Shown here: positions 5,636 through 5,706 of the stretch, one piece after another | Layout: each line of letters starts with the position of its first letter | How positions within the stretch are numbered: the stretch's first letter is position 1 | Source: SOIA01 sp050116035 | Lineage (GTDB): Bacteria > Acidobacteriota > Aminicenantia > Aminicenantales > Aminicenantaceae | DNA length: 5,706 bases | Direction of reading: 5' to 3' | Assembly (NCBI GenBank): GCA_050116035.1 | Contig: JASFPJ010000231.1 | Coordinates: forward strand, 1 to 5,706 | Program-made: the position numbers and the translations under genes | The notes under the pieces: generated by a model | What the model saw: only the letters and a program-made list of their open reading frames with translations | What the model was told of the DNA's origin: nothing | Databases searched by the model: none

Positions 5636-5706
5636 ATAATAAAAACGTTTCCGAATGATTGAGCATAAAAATCTGTCCTCTTTTCGAGCTTGGTAAAAAT
5701 TATGTC

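Larger units (their letters stand above)
5416..5706. other. Non-coding AT-rich tail with repeats, no gene seen
   Basis: No open frame with a plausible start and ribosome binding site was found on either strand in these 291 bases, and no tRNA or other RNA gene is recognised. The region holds the inverted repeat at 5424-5489, the dispersed repeat at 5534-5635 and a partial echo of the first inverted repeat at the right edge (from 5664). It appears to be the end of the transcription unit. Confidence 0.6.

Overview
The window carries one five-gene, plus-strand cluster of soluble redox proteins, followed by about 290 bases of non-coding, AT-rich, repeat-bearing DNA. The gene families are typical of strict anaerobes (sulfate reducers, syntrophs, fermenters). 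Together with the dispersed GTCATTGCGAG...GCAATC repeats this suggests a Desulfobacterota-like or similar uncultured anaerobic bacterium. That assignment is an inference; there is no phylogenetic marker in the window.

Layout: positions 1-2029 encode two iron-sulfur proteins, a FlxC-like protein (52-984) and a FlxB/AsrA-like protein (989-2029). They are followed by a FlxA/AsrB-like FAD/NAD(P)H-binding protein with a C-terminal [2Fe-2S] site (2019-2843). The order C-B-A matches the flavin oxidoreductase part of FlxABCD-HdrABC systems, so flxD and hdr genes may lie upstream, outside the window. Next come a soluble fumarate-reductase-like iron-sulfur subunit (2858-3601; one [2Fe-2S] and two [4Fe-4S] motifs) and, after a 146-base gap holding a dispersed repeat, a fumarate reductase/succinate dehydrogenase-type flavoprotein (3748-5415). 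All family active-site residues are visible in the flavoprotein, but the histidine that usually holds FAD covalently is replaced by Asn. No membrane anchor gene follows.

Working model (inference): NAD(P)H is oxidised by the FlxA-like protein, electrons pass through the FlxB/FlxC-like proteins, and the FrdB/FrdA-like pair reduces fumarate or a related enoate in the cytoplasm, or runs in reverse. A possible electron-bifurcating Hdr partner would lie outside the window.

The most notable sequence-level observation is at the left edge. Frame 1 reads as FlxC-like sequence straight through a TAA at 28-30, so this gene probably begins outside the window and carries an in-frame stop in its N-terminal region. 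The tail (5416-5706) has no gene. It holds a long inverted repeat built on two TGTCGACA palindromes, a full-length copy of the dispersed palindromic repeat, and a partial echo of the first inverted repeat at the window edge.
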